Of a stretch of 64,000 nt of DNA, positions 26,089-32,899 are shown piece after piece. Both the position numbers and the translations under genes were made by a program. How positions within the stretch are numbered: position 1 is the stretch's first letter; every line of letters begins with the position of its first letter. Source of the DNA: Streptomyces zhihengii (lineage in GTDB: Bacteria; Actinomycetota; Actinomycetes; Streptomycetales; Streptomycetaceae); the NCBI RefSeq assembly GCF_016919245.1, contig NZ_JAFEJA010000001.1, forward strand, positions 5,357,501 through 5,421,500. The letters run 5' to 3'. A model generated the notes under the pieces. That model ran no database searches. It was not told the origin of the DNA and saw only the letters and a list, made by a program, of their open reading frames with translations.

Positions 26089-26375
26089 ACTTAGGGCCAT
26101 AAGTCACCCGCTTAAATGGTCGACCATGGATGCTTCTTACTTAGGGCCATAAGTCAGACCTGACGACCAGACCTGACCCACCCTGGATACCTCTTACTTA
26201 GGGCCATAAGTCGCACAGCCCTGGAGGATCTTGGTCAGGCTTGGGTGTCTCTTACTTAGGGCCATAAGTCGGAACCACCTGACCCCCGAGACACCTCTTA
26301 CTTAGGGCCATAAGTCAGGGACGGGCACGTGACCACGGGGCGACACCGAGACACCTCTTACTTAGGGCCATAAGT
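26089..26375. repeat. Array of six palindromic iterons
   Basis: ACTTAGGGCCATAAGT occurs exactly six times, at 26089, 26139, 26196, 26254, 26300 and 26360, spaced 50, 57, 58, 46 and 60 bases apart. Each is an inverted repeat (ACTTA/TAAGT) around GGGCCA and lies in a longer conserved context (CTCTTACTTAGGGCCATAAGTC). The intervals are dissimilar in sequence and length. The last copy touches the stop codon of the winged-helix gene. This is the arrangement of Rep-binding iterons at plasmid origins. Confidence 0.9.
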
Positions 26376-26992
26376 CAGAAGCCTTCATCTTCGAGGTACT
26401 CATCCTCCCCGGACCAGCCAGGATCGGTGAACCTGCCAGGCTGGAGATAGAACGTGGTCCTAGCTCCCCGCTTACTCCCCACGGTCGTGACGGTTAGCCA
26501 GCCAGAGTCAACGAGAGTCTTCACTCCCCGCTCCGTGTAAGACCGAAGATTCCCCACCCTGTTCTTCCTGCCGACTGCATCGGCAAGGGAGCGCCAAGGG
26601 ATGGTGACTAGAGAGTCTTCCCCCGCCAGCCTGGCTAGCTGCTTGGCTACCAGCATCCCGGAAAGGGGAACGCACTGAATGACATCCTGATACCAGAGAT
26701 ACGCCTGTCCGGCTGGAGGCATGTTCTCTGAGGCGAGAGGCTGTCCTCGCTTACTCAGCAGTCGTACACGTTCCTTGATCTCACCCGAGTATCGGGCGAG
26801 GAACCCTGTTCCCTTCTCCTTCAGTGGAGAGCCAGCCATGACGGTGGTGATGATGGATGCCTGTCCGGGGATTCCCTTGGGCCATTCCTTCTTTGCCTTG
26901 TCCGTTCCTGCCCAACCTCCTGCCTTGAACTGATTGGCAAACCGGCTGAGGTCTCCGTCGTAAAGGTCCTCATAGCTGAACGTCTTGCTCAT
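26375..26992 (-). CDS. Winged-helix protein beside iterons, candidate replication/partition protein
   Basis: 205 residues, no named family recognised. The C-terminal third (PWRSLADAVGRKNRVGNLRSYTER, then VKTLVDSGWLTVTTVGSKRG) has the helix-turn-helix plus basic beta-wing of a winged-helix DNA-binding domain. The N-terminal part is Lys/Gly-rich and mostly soluble. Start: ATG at 26992, chosen because GGAGAAG lies 5 bases upstream; the ORF extends further only by reading through that site. Its stop codon overlaps the sixth iteron, so it probably binds the array and may start element replication, but that is inference. Confidence 0.6.
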   Translation of the reverse strand: MSKTFSYEDLYDGDLSRFANQFKAGGWAGTDKAKKEWPKGIPGQASIITTVMAGSPLKEKGTGFLARYSGEIKERVRLLSKRGQPLASENMPPAGQAYLWYQDVIQCVPLSGMLVAKQLARLAGEDSLVTIPWRSLADAVGRKNRVGNLRSYTERGVKTLVDSGWLTVTTVGSKRGARTTFYLQPGRFTDPGWSGEDEYLEDEGF

Positions 26993-27057
26993 GTCTTCTT
27001 CTCCGTTGCTTGGTTGGTTCGGCTGCACTCCCAGTGCAAGCCGTATGGGTACAACAA

Positions 27058-27085
27058 AGGGGCTCCGCTGGAAGGCAGAGCCCCT
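27058..27085 (-). terminator. Terminator between the winged-helix gene and the upstream operon
   Basis: AGGGGCTC/GAGCCCCT stem (27058-27065 and 27078-27085) with a 12-base loop, located after the stop at 27104 on the minus strand. Confidence 0.75.
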
Positions 27086-27103
27086 CTGAGGTGTGCTACT
27101 GGA

Positions 27104-27376
27104 TTAGTCGAGAAGGTCTGCTAGATACTCCCGAACCTTGCCACTCTCGTCTCCATCAATGATGGTCTCGACTAGGTTCGCTAGCTCGTAAGGATTGGAG
27201 GAGAACAGGACTAGCAGTGCCCCAATCTCCTTGGACACAAATCCCTTGCCCACTCCTTCGAATGGAATGGAGTACTCGCCATCTCGGCTTACCTGAGTCT
27301 CCACCCCCTTCACCACCCTGGCCGGATAGTCGGTGGCCCTACGTAGGTGGGTGAGAACCTCAACGTGCTTACTCAA
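27104..27376 (-). CDS. Small hypothetical protein, translationally coupled
   Basis: A 90-residue acidic protein ending ESGKVREYLADLLD; no family recognised. The most likely start is TTG at 27376, which overlaps the stop of the preceding zinc-knuckle gene (TTGA) and has AAGGGG 8 bases upstream; a longer TTG start at 27454 would overlap that gene by 82 bases. No membrane segment. Last gene of a minus-strand operon before the terminator at 27058. Function unknown. Confidence 0.6.
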   Translation of the reverse strand: MSKHVEVLTHLRRATDYPARVVKGVETQVSRDGEYSIPFEGVGKGFVSKEIGALLVLFSSNPYELANLVETIIDGDESGKVREYLADLLD

Positions 27377-27642
27377 CTCCTGATCCCCTTCGAGTACTTC
27401 TTTATCGGCCTCAGTTCCTGCCCATTCCTGAGCTGGTAGCTGTGCTGCTCGCAATAGCCGTTACTGTGGTGGCCCCTCAGGCAATCCTTAACGGAGCAGT
27501 AGAGAGGTGCCTTAGTGGTGTAAGACCTCAGTGCTTTAAGTTCCTCTCCGCGCTGAAGCTGTGATGCATGACCGTGGCAATAACCCCTCCTTCTCTGTGG
27601 CTTTGCGCATCCGTCAAAGATGCAGTCGTTGTACTCGTTCAT
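27373..27642 (-). CDS. Double zinc-knuckle protein (two C-x4-C-x9-C-x2-H motifs)
   Basis: 89 residues made of two tandem copies of one module: CIFDGC...GYCHGH with QLQRGEEL, then CSVKDC...GYCEQH with QLRNGQEL. Both have the exact spacing C-x4-C-x9-C-x2-H and keep GYC, QL and G.EL. This pattern occurs at the N-terminus of some phage HNH nucleases, but no nuclease domain is present. Start: ATG at 27642 with GGAG 5 bases upstream. It lies 11 bases after the single-knuckle gene and overlaps the next start. Likely binds nucleic acid or protein through zinc. Confidence 0.7.
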   Translation of the reverse strand: MNEYNDCIFDGCAKPQRRRGYCHGHASQLQRGEELKALRSYTTKAPLYCSVKDCLRGHHSNGYCEQHSYQLRNGQELRPIKKYSKGIRS

Positions 27643-27653
27643 TCCCTCTCCAT

Positions 27654-27806
27654 TCAAATTGGCCTACTTGGCCGGCTGACAATGCCTGCGTTCGTGGACT
27701 TCTGTGGCCAGACTCCATTGCGCGTCATTTGGTAGTGAGTCCAGCAGTAACCGAAGAGATGCTGTCTCTTGGTGCAGTCCGTCACTTCACACTGTTCGTC
27801 TGTCAT
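27654..27806 (-). CDS. Single zinc-knuckle mini-protein
   Basis: A 50-residue protein, MTDEQCEVTDC...FGYCWTHYQM..., with the same C-x4-C-x9-C-x2-H spacing as the two modules of the next gene, so probably a paralogue by duplication. ATG at 27806 follows GAGGAG closely. The stop at 27654-27656 is 11 bases before the next start, implying one operon. No other domain. Confidence 0.6.
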   Translation of the reverse strand: MTDEQCEVTDCTKRQHLFGYCWTHYQMTRNGVWPQKSTNAGIVSRPSRPI

Positions 27807-27829
27807 TGCTCCTCAATCCGTGCATGAGT

Positions 27830-27859
27830 AAGGGGCCCAACCGGATGGTCAGGCCCCTT
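27830..27859 (-). terminator. Hairpin upstream of the zinc-knuckle genes
   Basis: AAGGGGCC (27830-27837) pairs with GGCCCCTT (27852-27859). With the hairpin at 27872-27890 it separates the antitoxin gene from the zinc-knuckle operon. Confidence 0.65.
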
Positions 27860-27871
27860 GGCTTACGGAGA

Positions 27872-27890
27872 GGGGCACTCGACGTGCCCC
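27872..27890 (-). terminator. Terminator of the antitoxin gene
   Basis: GGGGCA-CTCGACG-TGCCCC, 5 bases past the stop codon. The same hairpin (GGGGCACTCAACGTGCCCC) recurs at 28808-28826. Confidence 0.7.
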
Positions 27891-27895
27891 GCCTC

Positions 27896-28060
27896 TTAGT
27901 TGCTCTTGTGCATGTTCCTGGATAGACGCTCGTAACGCTCACTGCTGATGAGTACTGCCTTAGTGCTCCCGTACGTGGTGAACTCGATGGTCTCTCCCTG
28001 TTCCGCTCGCTTAACGAGGTCGGGCAGGATGGTTCGTGCGTTAGTGGTGGTTACCTTCAT
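27896..28060 (-). CDS. Phd/YefM-type antitoxin-like protein, no toxin partner
   Basis: 54 residues: begins MKVTTTNARTILPDLVKR, then EQGETIEFTTYGSTKAVLIS and SERYERLSR. This matches the Phd/YefM fold: an N-terminal DNA-binding domain with the A.....L..L...V..G..I..T..G...A.LI pattern. Known members have a C-terminal tail that wraps a toxin (Doc, YoeB, VapC-like); here the tail is very short. No toxin gene is adjacent, and terminator-like hairpins isolate the gene. Start: ATG at 28060, AGGAAG 4 bases upstream. It may be a lone regulator or an anti-toxin/anti-defence factor. Confidence 0.72.
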   Translation of the reverse strand: MKVTTTNARTILPDLVKRAEQGETIEFTTYGSTKAVLISSERYERLSRNMHKSN

Positions 28061-28107
28061 CTGTCTTCCTTGGTCGTGGGGGGAAATGCTGTGGTCTCCC
28101 CTATACG

Positions 28108-28776
28108 TTACGCCGGGCTCACGACAGGAAAGGCGGGGAAGTCAAAGTCCCAAGGGTCTGTCACCTCCCCCAGCTTCTCCTCAATCCTGCTTCCCTGCGT
28201 TGCCCGGTTCTTCCATAGGTACCCGGCCCACCATTCCTCGTAGGTCGGCACCTCGCTCTTTTGTTCTTCAGGGATTCCCTCAGTCTCAGCGAAGAGGATC
28301 AGATCAGTGGTTGGGTTGAACTGCTCTCCGAACTCATCCCTGATCCTGGACTCCCTGAATCGGTAGTGCAGTGCTGCTTCCTTGCTTGCTCCTCCCTGAA
28401 TGATGGCTAGTGGCTTGAGTGGCTCCCTGTATCCCTTGTCGAAGTACTGTCGGGTGATCTCCCTCCACCTCCTATTGATCCGGCCTGCTACTGAGGTGCC
28501 GATCTTGATTCGCCCATTGGGTAGCTGAACGATGTAGGTGTAACCGGGGAGGTGGCCGGAAATAAGGCCCTGCTCCTCCATCCGTCCAATAGGAGAAGCC
28601 CGGTAAGTTTCTGTGCTCCAACTGTAGAGATTGGCAGCGTGCCTCTCACAGAGAGGGATGCGGACAGTGGAAGGACCGAAGAGGTTCCCCTCGTACAGTT
28701 CTCCTCCGCATGGCTTCCTGTCCTCAATGGCTCCGCAGGATAGTCCTCCTACTAGGTGTCCGTTGTCGGTGTTCAT
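28108..28776 (-). CDS. GIY-YIG/T5orf172-like protein with N-terminal zinc-binding region
   Basis: 222 residues. The N-terminus has paired Cys (LSCGAIEDRKPCGG) and LCERH, probably zinc-binding. The core, GYTYIVQLPNGRIKIGTSVAGRINRRW (about 97-123), is the beta-strand and Arg pattern of T5orf172/MUG113-type GIY-YIG nucleases, followed by EAALHYRFRESRIRDEFGEQF, where Glu/His/Arg positions match the family's active site. Probably nicks or cuts DNA, or acts as a regulator. Start: ATG at 28776. Alone between terminator-like hairpins. Shares the GYTY module with the gene at 24919. Confidence 0.72.
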   Translation of the reverse strand: MNTDNGHLVGGLSCGAIEDRKPCGGELYEGNLFGPSTVRIPLCERHAANLYSWSTETYRASPIGRMEEQGLISGHLPGYTYIVQLPNGRIKIGTSVAGRINRRWREITRQYFDKGYREPLKPLAIIQGGASKEAALHYRFRESRIRDEFGEQFNPTTDLILFAETEGIPEEQKSEVPTYEEWWAGYLWKNRATQGSRIEEKLGEVTDPWDFDFPAFPVVSPA

Positions 28777-28807
28777 TGGTGTTCTCGCTTAACGCAAGAG
28801 AAGGAGA

Positions 28808-28826
28808 GGGGCACTCAACGTGCCCC
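28808..28826 (-). terminator. Terminator hairpin
   Basis: GGGGCA-CTCAACG-TGCCCC, a near-copy of the hairpin at 27872. It lies downstream of the mini-protein gene ending at 28923. Confidence 0.65.
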
Positions 28827-28922
28827 CGCCCTTGCTCCCTGGTGTTACTCCCTGCCTGACATAGAGAAAGCCCTGAGAGCCTGTCTCAGAGCCTGTCAGT
28901 CAGTGTTGGTGTTCCTGGTGGG

Positions 28923-29060
28923 TCAGAGCCGTGGTCGTCCCCCACGGCCCTTACAGTTCCACCTCCTGTGGTGCTCTACCTCATGCCGGTAAGAGAAGTC
29001 GGACCAGCAGAGGATGCATTCGTACCTGACTCGGTAGTTCTTCAGTACGACCCTGAACAT
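28923..29060 (-). CDS. C2H2-like zinc-finger mini-protein
   Basis: 45 residues, basic. YECILCWSDFSYRHEVEHHR has C-x2-C followed by His residues at the spacing of a zinc finger (C-x2-C-x8-H, then further His and Cys), and then a basic tail rich in Arg/Gly. It starts 2 bases after the stop of the next gene upstream, so the two are coupled, and they share the pattern YxCxLC. Likely a nucleic-acid-binding protein of the element. Confidence 0.6.
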   Translation of the reverse strand: MFRVVLKNYRVRYECILCWSDFSYRHEVEHHRRWNCKGRGGRPRL

Positions 29061-29062
29061 GG

Positions 29063-29245
29063 TTAGACCGCCTTGACCCAGTGGTGCTCATTCACGCTGA
29101 GGTCAAGAGTCAGGCCCATGAGAACGGGATGCTTGCACTTGCCTCCAATGGTGTAGTGCTTGCCGAGTAGCTTCCTGGTGGGGAACTCCTCACGGCATAG
29201 GACGCAGCGGTAACCGTTGTTGGTTGGTACGTAGTGGCGCTTCAT
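29063..29245 (-). CDS. C2H2-like zinc-finger mini-protein
   Basis: 60 residues, basic at the N-terminus. YRCVLCREEFPTRKLLGKHY has C-x2-C-x12-H and then Cys in GGKC, the layout of a classical zinc finger and similar to the next gene (28923-29060), so probably a duplicate. Start: ATG at 29245 with AGGAG 10 bases upstream; the ORF is open further but without ribosome sites. Confidence 0.6.
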   Translation of the reverse strand: MKRHYVPTNNGYRCVLCREEFPTRKLLGKHYTIGGKCKHPVLMGLTLDLSVNEHHWVKAV

Positions 29246-29434
29246 TGGTGCTGCTCTCCTTCTTGGTGTTGTAGCAACTGACATGAAAAAAGGGGCGTCG
29301 GCTGGTGTAGTGGTGGACCGAGTGTTGTAGCACCCATCGTGAAATAGAAGAAGCCCCGACCGGAGGGTCAGGGCTTCCTCAGTGAGAAGGTGCTGAACGG
29401 ACACCAATGAACCAACCAACATGAGGCAGGCTGC

Positions 29435-29548
29435 CTACCTCAGACCGGCCACCATCAGGGGGTGATGATGACTGGACTCAAGCTTGCAGACTGTTTCTGG
29501 GCATGCTGGGTGTAATTCGATCATTACACAGCCTGTCCAGCTTGTCAT
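29435..29548 (-). CDS. Possible 37-residue Cys/His mini-protein
   Basis: ATG at 29548 is preceded by GGGGGG at 7 bases, a good ribosome site. The product has three Cys and a triple His (SSHHHP). No family; it could be another metal-binding mini-protein or chance. A hairpin (29350-29377) follows downstream. Confidence 0.35.
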   Translation of the reverse strand: MTSWTGCVMIELHPACPETVCKLESSHHHPLMVAGLR

Positions 29549-29693
29549 CTTTTGACCCCCCGTTTTGGTGCCCCCGGAGGGAAGTTCATCCTTAGGTCTG
29601 ATGACAGGTGCTCTCGTGCCCGTGGTTGTCATACTCAAGAGTGAGAGGGGAGTCATTCTTAAGGATGAGGCAGAGGGTGTAAGTCATGACAAA

Positions 29694-29723
29694 GGGCCCA
29701 CGGCACACCCAGTGCCGGGGCCC
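29694..29723 (-). terminator. Terminator of the integrase gene
   Basis: A stem built on CGGCAC/GTGCCG extended by GGGCC/GGCCC with one internal mismatch, 18 bases past the integrase stop. Confidence 0.65.
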
Positions 29724-29741
29724 CTGTCTGGGCTGGTGCTG

Positions 29742-30776
29742 CTAGTACCTGTCTCCCATTCCCTTCACTGCCTTCAGAGCCCTGGTAGTGGCCATGTCTG
29801 CTGCGTACCTCCGGAGCATGGCAGGGTCTTTCCATCCGGCGATCTGCATGACGTCCTCACCTGACACACCGGCAGAGAGGAGGTCATCGGTGAACGTGTG
29901 CCGGAACTGGTGAGGGGAGACGGAGTCATAGCCACAGTCAGAGGCCCGGCGCTTGAGCATCCGATAGAGACCGGAGTAGGTGAGCCTGGCCCTGTTCCTG
30001 GTGCCAAGCCAGAGCCAGGGCTCTCCGCTCATCCTGTGGGCTTCCCTGGCCCTGATGTACCGGGTGATGGCTACGACTGTCTTGGGCTGAAGGGGGATGA
30101 TCCTTCCCTCTCCGGCGGCTCGTGCATCCTTCAGGGGAACTACCTGAGCCAATCCCTGTTCGAGGTTCAGAGAGTCGAGACGGAGGGAGAGAAGTTCCTC
30201 TGCCCTCAATCCTTCAGTGAGGACTCTGATGATGGCGTGGTCCCTCACCTTCTCGAACTCACGGACCCGGGGGTTTCCTCCCCCGGTCTCCTTAAGAAGG
30301 TCGGAGATGAAGTCTGACGACAGGGTCTTGGGCTTTACTCCGGTCGGGGGTGCATAGCGCTGAAGCCTCTTGTCCCGGTACGGATTGACTGTGTCGTACT
30401 CCTCCTCCAGGTAGCTGAAGAAGGTGCGGAGGTTCCGCTGAAGGGTGTTGGTTCCTCCCTGCTCGTGCTGCTGGTAGTAGGCCCGAAAGAACAGGTTGAG
30501 GGTGTCGGTGCCCACAGAGGAGAAGTCGTCAGTCATTCCCTGTCCGGCCATCCACTTGTCCAGCGCCTTCACAGCCTTGACGTAAGCCGTGACTGTCTTC
30601 TCCTGGTAGGGCCGACCATGCTTGTTGTTGCTGGCCCTGAGGTGGGTTGCGTAGTCCTGAAGGGCAGCAGTCCGCTGCCCTGTCTCTGCGCCGTCTGAGG
30701 GGATTGCTCGGAGGGTCCTGGTGCTCTTGCTGGCACGGAGAGGACTGCGGTTCTCCTGAGGCTTCCTGGCTGCCAC
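29742..30776 (-). CDS. Tyrosine recombinase (integrase) of the element
   Basis: Catalyses site-specific insertion and excision at tRNA-Arg. About 344 residues: an N-terminal SAM-like core-binding domain (about 40-140) and the catalytic domain with Arg in LTEGLRAEELLSLRL, Lys in VVPLKD, HQFRHTFTDDLL (His-x2-Arg), GWKD (Trp in place of the second His, as in many members) and the nucleophile Tyr in MLRRYA. Start: GTG at 30776 is preferred because GGGAG lies 7 bases upstream; GTG at 30833 gives a longer form without a ribosome site. It stands next to attR, with no xis gene between. AGA is used for the Arg in IIRVL. Confidence 0.92.
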   Translation of the reverse strand: MAARKPQENRSPLRASKSTRTLRAIPSDGAETGQRTAALQDYATHLRASNNKHGRPYQEKTVTAYVKAVKALDKWMAGQGMTDDFSSVGTDTLNLFFRAYYQQHEQGGTNTLQRNLRTFFSYLEEEYDTVNPYRDKRLQRYAPPTGVKPKTLSSDFISDLLKETGGGNPRVREFEKVRDHAIIRVLTEGLRAEELLSLRLDSLNLEQGLAQVVPLKDARAAGEGRIIPLQPKTVVAITRYIRAREAHRMSGEPWLWLGTRNRARLTYSGLYRMLKRRASDCGYDSVSPHQFRHTFTDDLLSAGVSGEDVMQIAGWKDPAMLRRYAADMATTRALKAVKGMGDRY

Positions 30777-30911
30777 TGCCTGACTCCCTGGTCTGAGAGC
30801 GCTAGGCAAGGTGCTGTTGGCTAGGCACCTCACCTAACACGTCTGGATAGGTGAGTCACACGCACTGAGGCATGTTCTCGCAGGTCAGGGAGGGTTTCTA
30901 GCTGTCCGCTA

Positions 30912-30965
30912 GGCCAAGCGCTTAGAAGGCGCCTGCTCTATCCACTGAGCTACGGGGGCCGGATG
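30912..30965. repeat. Right attachment site (attR) with truncated tRNA-Arg 5' half
   Basis: Identical to 22093-22146. It contains the first 48 bases of tRNA-Arg(UCU) (30959 down to 30912) and six upstream bases; the 3' part and T arm are missing, so this copy is not a functional tRNA. Host sequence that must originally have carried the tRNA promoter begins at 30966. Confidence 0.93.
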
Positions 30966-31257
30966 CGGCCTGGGGTCCCTCTTCGGAGGTCCCGCGGCCT
31001 TGCCGGGCACAAGGATAGGGCTCCCTTGCCCTCGGCCCGGCTGCTTCACCTGCGTGGCACGATGTGGAGGTTCGGTGAAGCGAACCGATAATCGCAGGCA
31101 GGCGGGATTCGTGCATCGCTTTTGACGCCTCGCGCGGCGGGTGTTGTGCACTCGTTATGCCTCGGTCCCACTCGCCCCTTCTGTCCCGTCTGTCCGATCG
31201 GCGCGCAGAGATGCTCATACGCTTCAAAACGGCTCCAAAATTGGGCATTCTTCGCAT

Positions 31258-32892
31258 GTGGTGACCTTGGATGCACGGCCTCAGCTGATCGACGCACTCT
31301 CCGCCCTGCGCGACCGTGTCGCCGCCGTGCGTCTGCCGCTTCCGCTCAGGGGCGCCTCCCGCGCCCGGCAGACGCGCACAGAACTCCTCGCACAGCTCGA
31401 CGACTACCTCGTGCCGCGCCTGAAGGACCCCGACGCACCGCTGCTCGCGGTCATCGGCGGCTCCACCGGAGCCGGTAAGTCCACGCTCGTCAACTCCCTT
31501 GTGGGCAGGCGCGTCAGCGAGGCCGGCGTGCTCCGGCCCACCACGCGCACACCCGTGCTGGTCTGCCATCCCGACGACCACCACTGGTTCGCGGGGATGC
31601 GCGTCCTGCCCCACCTCACCCGGGTCTGGATGCCCCCGCAGGACGAGGCCGACGCCGAGGACGAGATCCTCGGGCGCAAGGGATCCCGGCGGCCGGGCGG
31701 CGGGACGGACGAGAAGTCGCTGCGGATCGAGACCGCCTCCACCCTGCCGCGCGGCCTCGCGCTCCTCGACGCCCCCGACATCGACTCGTTGGTCGTGGAG
31801 AACCGCCGGCTCGCCGCCGAGCTGATCTGCGCCGCCGACGTGTGGGTGATGGTCACCACCGCCTCGCGCTACGCCGACGCGGTGCCGTGGCACCTGTTGC
31901 GCACGGCCAAGGAGTACGACGCCACCCTCGTCAGCGTCCTCGACCGGGTGCCCCACCAGGTCGTCGACGAGGTGTCGCGGCAGTACGCGGCCCTGCTCAC
32001 CAAGGCCGGCCTCGGCCATGTGCCCCGCTTCACCGTGCCCGAACTGCCCGAGTCCGCGGGCGGCGGAAACGGTCTGCTGCCGACCACCGCGGTCGCCCCG
32101 CTGCTGTCCTGGCTCGCCCACCGGGCGCAGGACCCCGCGGCGCGCCAGCAGGCGCTGGGACGCACGGCGGGCGGCGTCCTCGACTCGCTCGGCTCCCGGA
32201 TGCCGGAACTGGCGAGCGCGGTGGCCGCGCAGTACGCGGCCGCCGTACGGCTCACCGGGGCCGTCGAGGAGGCGTACGCCGCACAGCGCGAACGGGTCCG
32301 CGGAAGGCTGCGGGCCGGCGCCGTGCTGGCCGGTGACGCCCGCACCCGCTGGCGCGGCTACCCCCGTGACAGCTCGGCGGCCGAACTCCTCGACGCCCTC
32401 GTCGCCAGCATGTCCGCCCTGCTGCAGTGCGCCGTCGCCGCCGCCGACGAGCAGGTGGAGAACGCCTGGCGGCGCGAACCGGCAGCGGGCGCCTTCGGAT
32501 CGGACGGCGGAGCCGACCTGGAGAGCGGCGAGCGGATCGGCATCGCCGTCCGGCGCTGGCGGCGGGTCCTGGAGGAGCTCGCCGAGGAGGAGGTGCGCGG
32601 CATGGAACGCAACGCGGCACCCGACGCCGAGACCGTCGCCGCCCTCCTCGCCACCGCCCTGCTCGGCGGCCGGCGCGCCCGCGGCGCGGGCGAACGCCTC
32701 GCCGAACGCATCGGCGCCCAGGGCGCGCTGCGTCTGCGCGACAAGGGCGGCGAACTCGTGACCACCACCATCGACGACGTGCTGCACAGCGAACGGGACC
32801 GCAGGCTCGCCCCCCTCGACGCGCTCGAGGTGACCCCCGAGCCGCAGGCCGAGCTGATCGCCGCGCTGTCCCTACTGCAGAAGGAGAGGTGA
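31258..32892 (+). CDS. dynA: Dynamin-like GTPase, first of the sporulation pair (DynA-like)
   Basis: Large GTPase of about 544 residues without membrane helices. P-loop [15 protein letters not shown] near residue 66, switch region [16 protein letters not shown] (G3-like) and a long helical C-terminal part. In S. venezuelae two adjacent dynamin genes, dynA and dynB, stabilise FtsZ rings at sporulation septa; the pair here, next to ssbB, has the same layout. Start: GTG at 31258 or 31261 (VVTLDARPQ) without a clear ribosome site, possibly leaderless. The next gene follows after 7 bases. The symbol rests on synteny and domain plan. Confidence 0.8.
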   Translation: MVTLDARPQLIDALSALRDRVAAVRLPLPLRGASRARQTRTELLAQLDDYLVPRLKDPDAPLLAVIGGSTGAGKSTLVNSLVGRRVSEAGVLRPTTRTPVLVCHPDDHHWFAGMRVLPHLTRVWMPPQDEADAEDEILGRKGSRRPGGGTDEKSLRIETASTLPRGLALLDAPDIDSLVVENRRLAAELICAADVWVMVTTASRYADAVPWHLLRTAKEYDATLVSVLDRVPHQVVDEVSRQYAALLTKAGLGHVPRFTVPELPESAGGGNGLLPTTAVAPLLSWLAHRAQDPAARQQALGRTAGGVLDSLGSRMPELASAVAAQYAAAVRLTGAVEEAYAAQRERVRGRLRAGAVLAGDARTRWRGYPRDSSAAELLDALVASMSALLQCAVAAADEQVENAWRREPAAGAFGSDGGADLESGERIGIAVRRWRRVLEELAEEEVRGMERNAAPDAETVAALLATALLGGRRARGAGERLAERIGAQGALRLRDKGGELVTTTIDDVLHSERDRRLAPLDALEVTPEPQAELIAALSLLQKER

Positions 32893-32899
32893 GCGCGGG

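Larger units (their letters stand above)
29246..29741. other. Mostly non-coding stretch downstream of the integrase gene
   Basis: Contains two GTGTTGTAGCA direct repeats (29266, 29322), a hairpin at 29350-29377, one possible mini-gene (29435-29548) and the integrase terminator (29694-29723). No other gene is supported. Confidence 0.5.
22093..30965. mobile_element. Integrated ~8.8-kb element in tRNA-Arg(UCU)
   Basis: Bounded by a perfect 54-bp repeat, with a tyrosine recombinase gene beside the right end. Inside, GC is clearly lower than in the flanks, AGA/AGG codons appear, genes are short and mostly on the minus strand, and repeats are abundant. Cargo: XRE/DUF5919 regulator, DUF2637 Spd-like membrane protein, two GIY-YIG-like proteins, winged-helix protein with iterons, Phd antitoxin and zinc-knuckle proteins. 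Standard actinomycete integrative elements also carry a TraB/FtsK-like translocase and a Rep or prim-pol; neither is visible. It may be a mobilizable or satellite element, or a reduced relative of the pSAM2 type. Confidence 0.92.

Noticed and set aside
26089..26375. Possible CRISPR array (six identical repeats with unlike spacers)
   Set aside because: The conserved unit is short and palindromic, intervals vary from 46 to 60 bases, the flanking context drifts, and no cas gene is in the window. Iterons explain it better.
27561..27925. Plus-strand ORFs of 73-88 residues in the element
   Set aside because: They are opposite the zinc-knuckle and antitoxin genes, which have family patterns and ribosome sites.
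30912..30959. Second tRNA-Arg gene
   Set aside because: Only the first 48 bases are present; the T arm and 3' acceptor strand are missing. It is the att remnant.
22093..30965. Prophage
   Set aside because: No capsid, portal, terminase, tail or lysis gene is visible in 8.8 kb; the content suits an integrative or satellite element.
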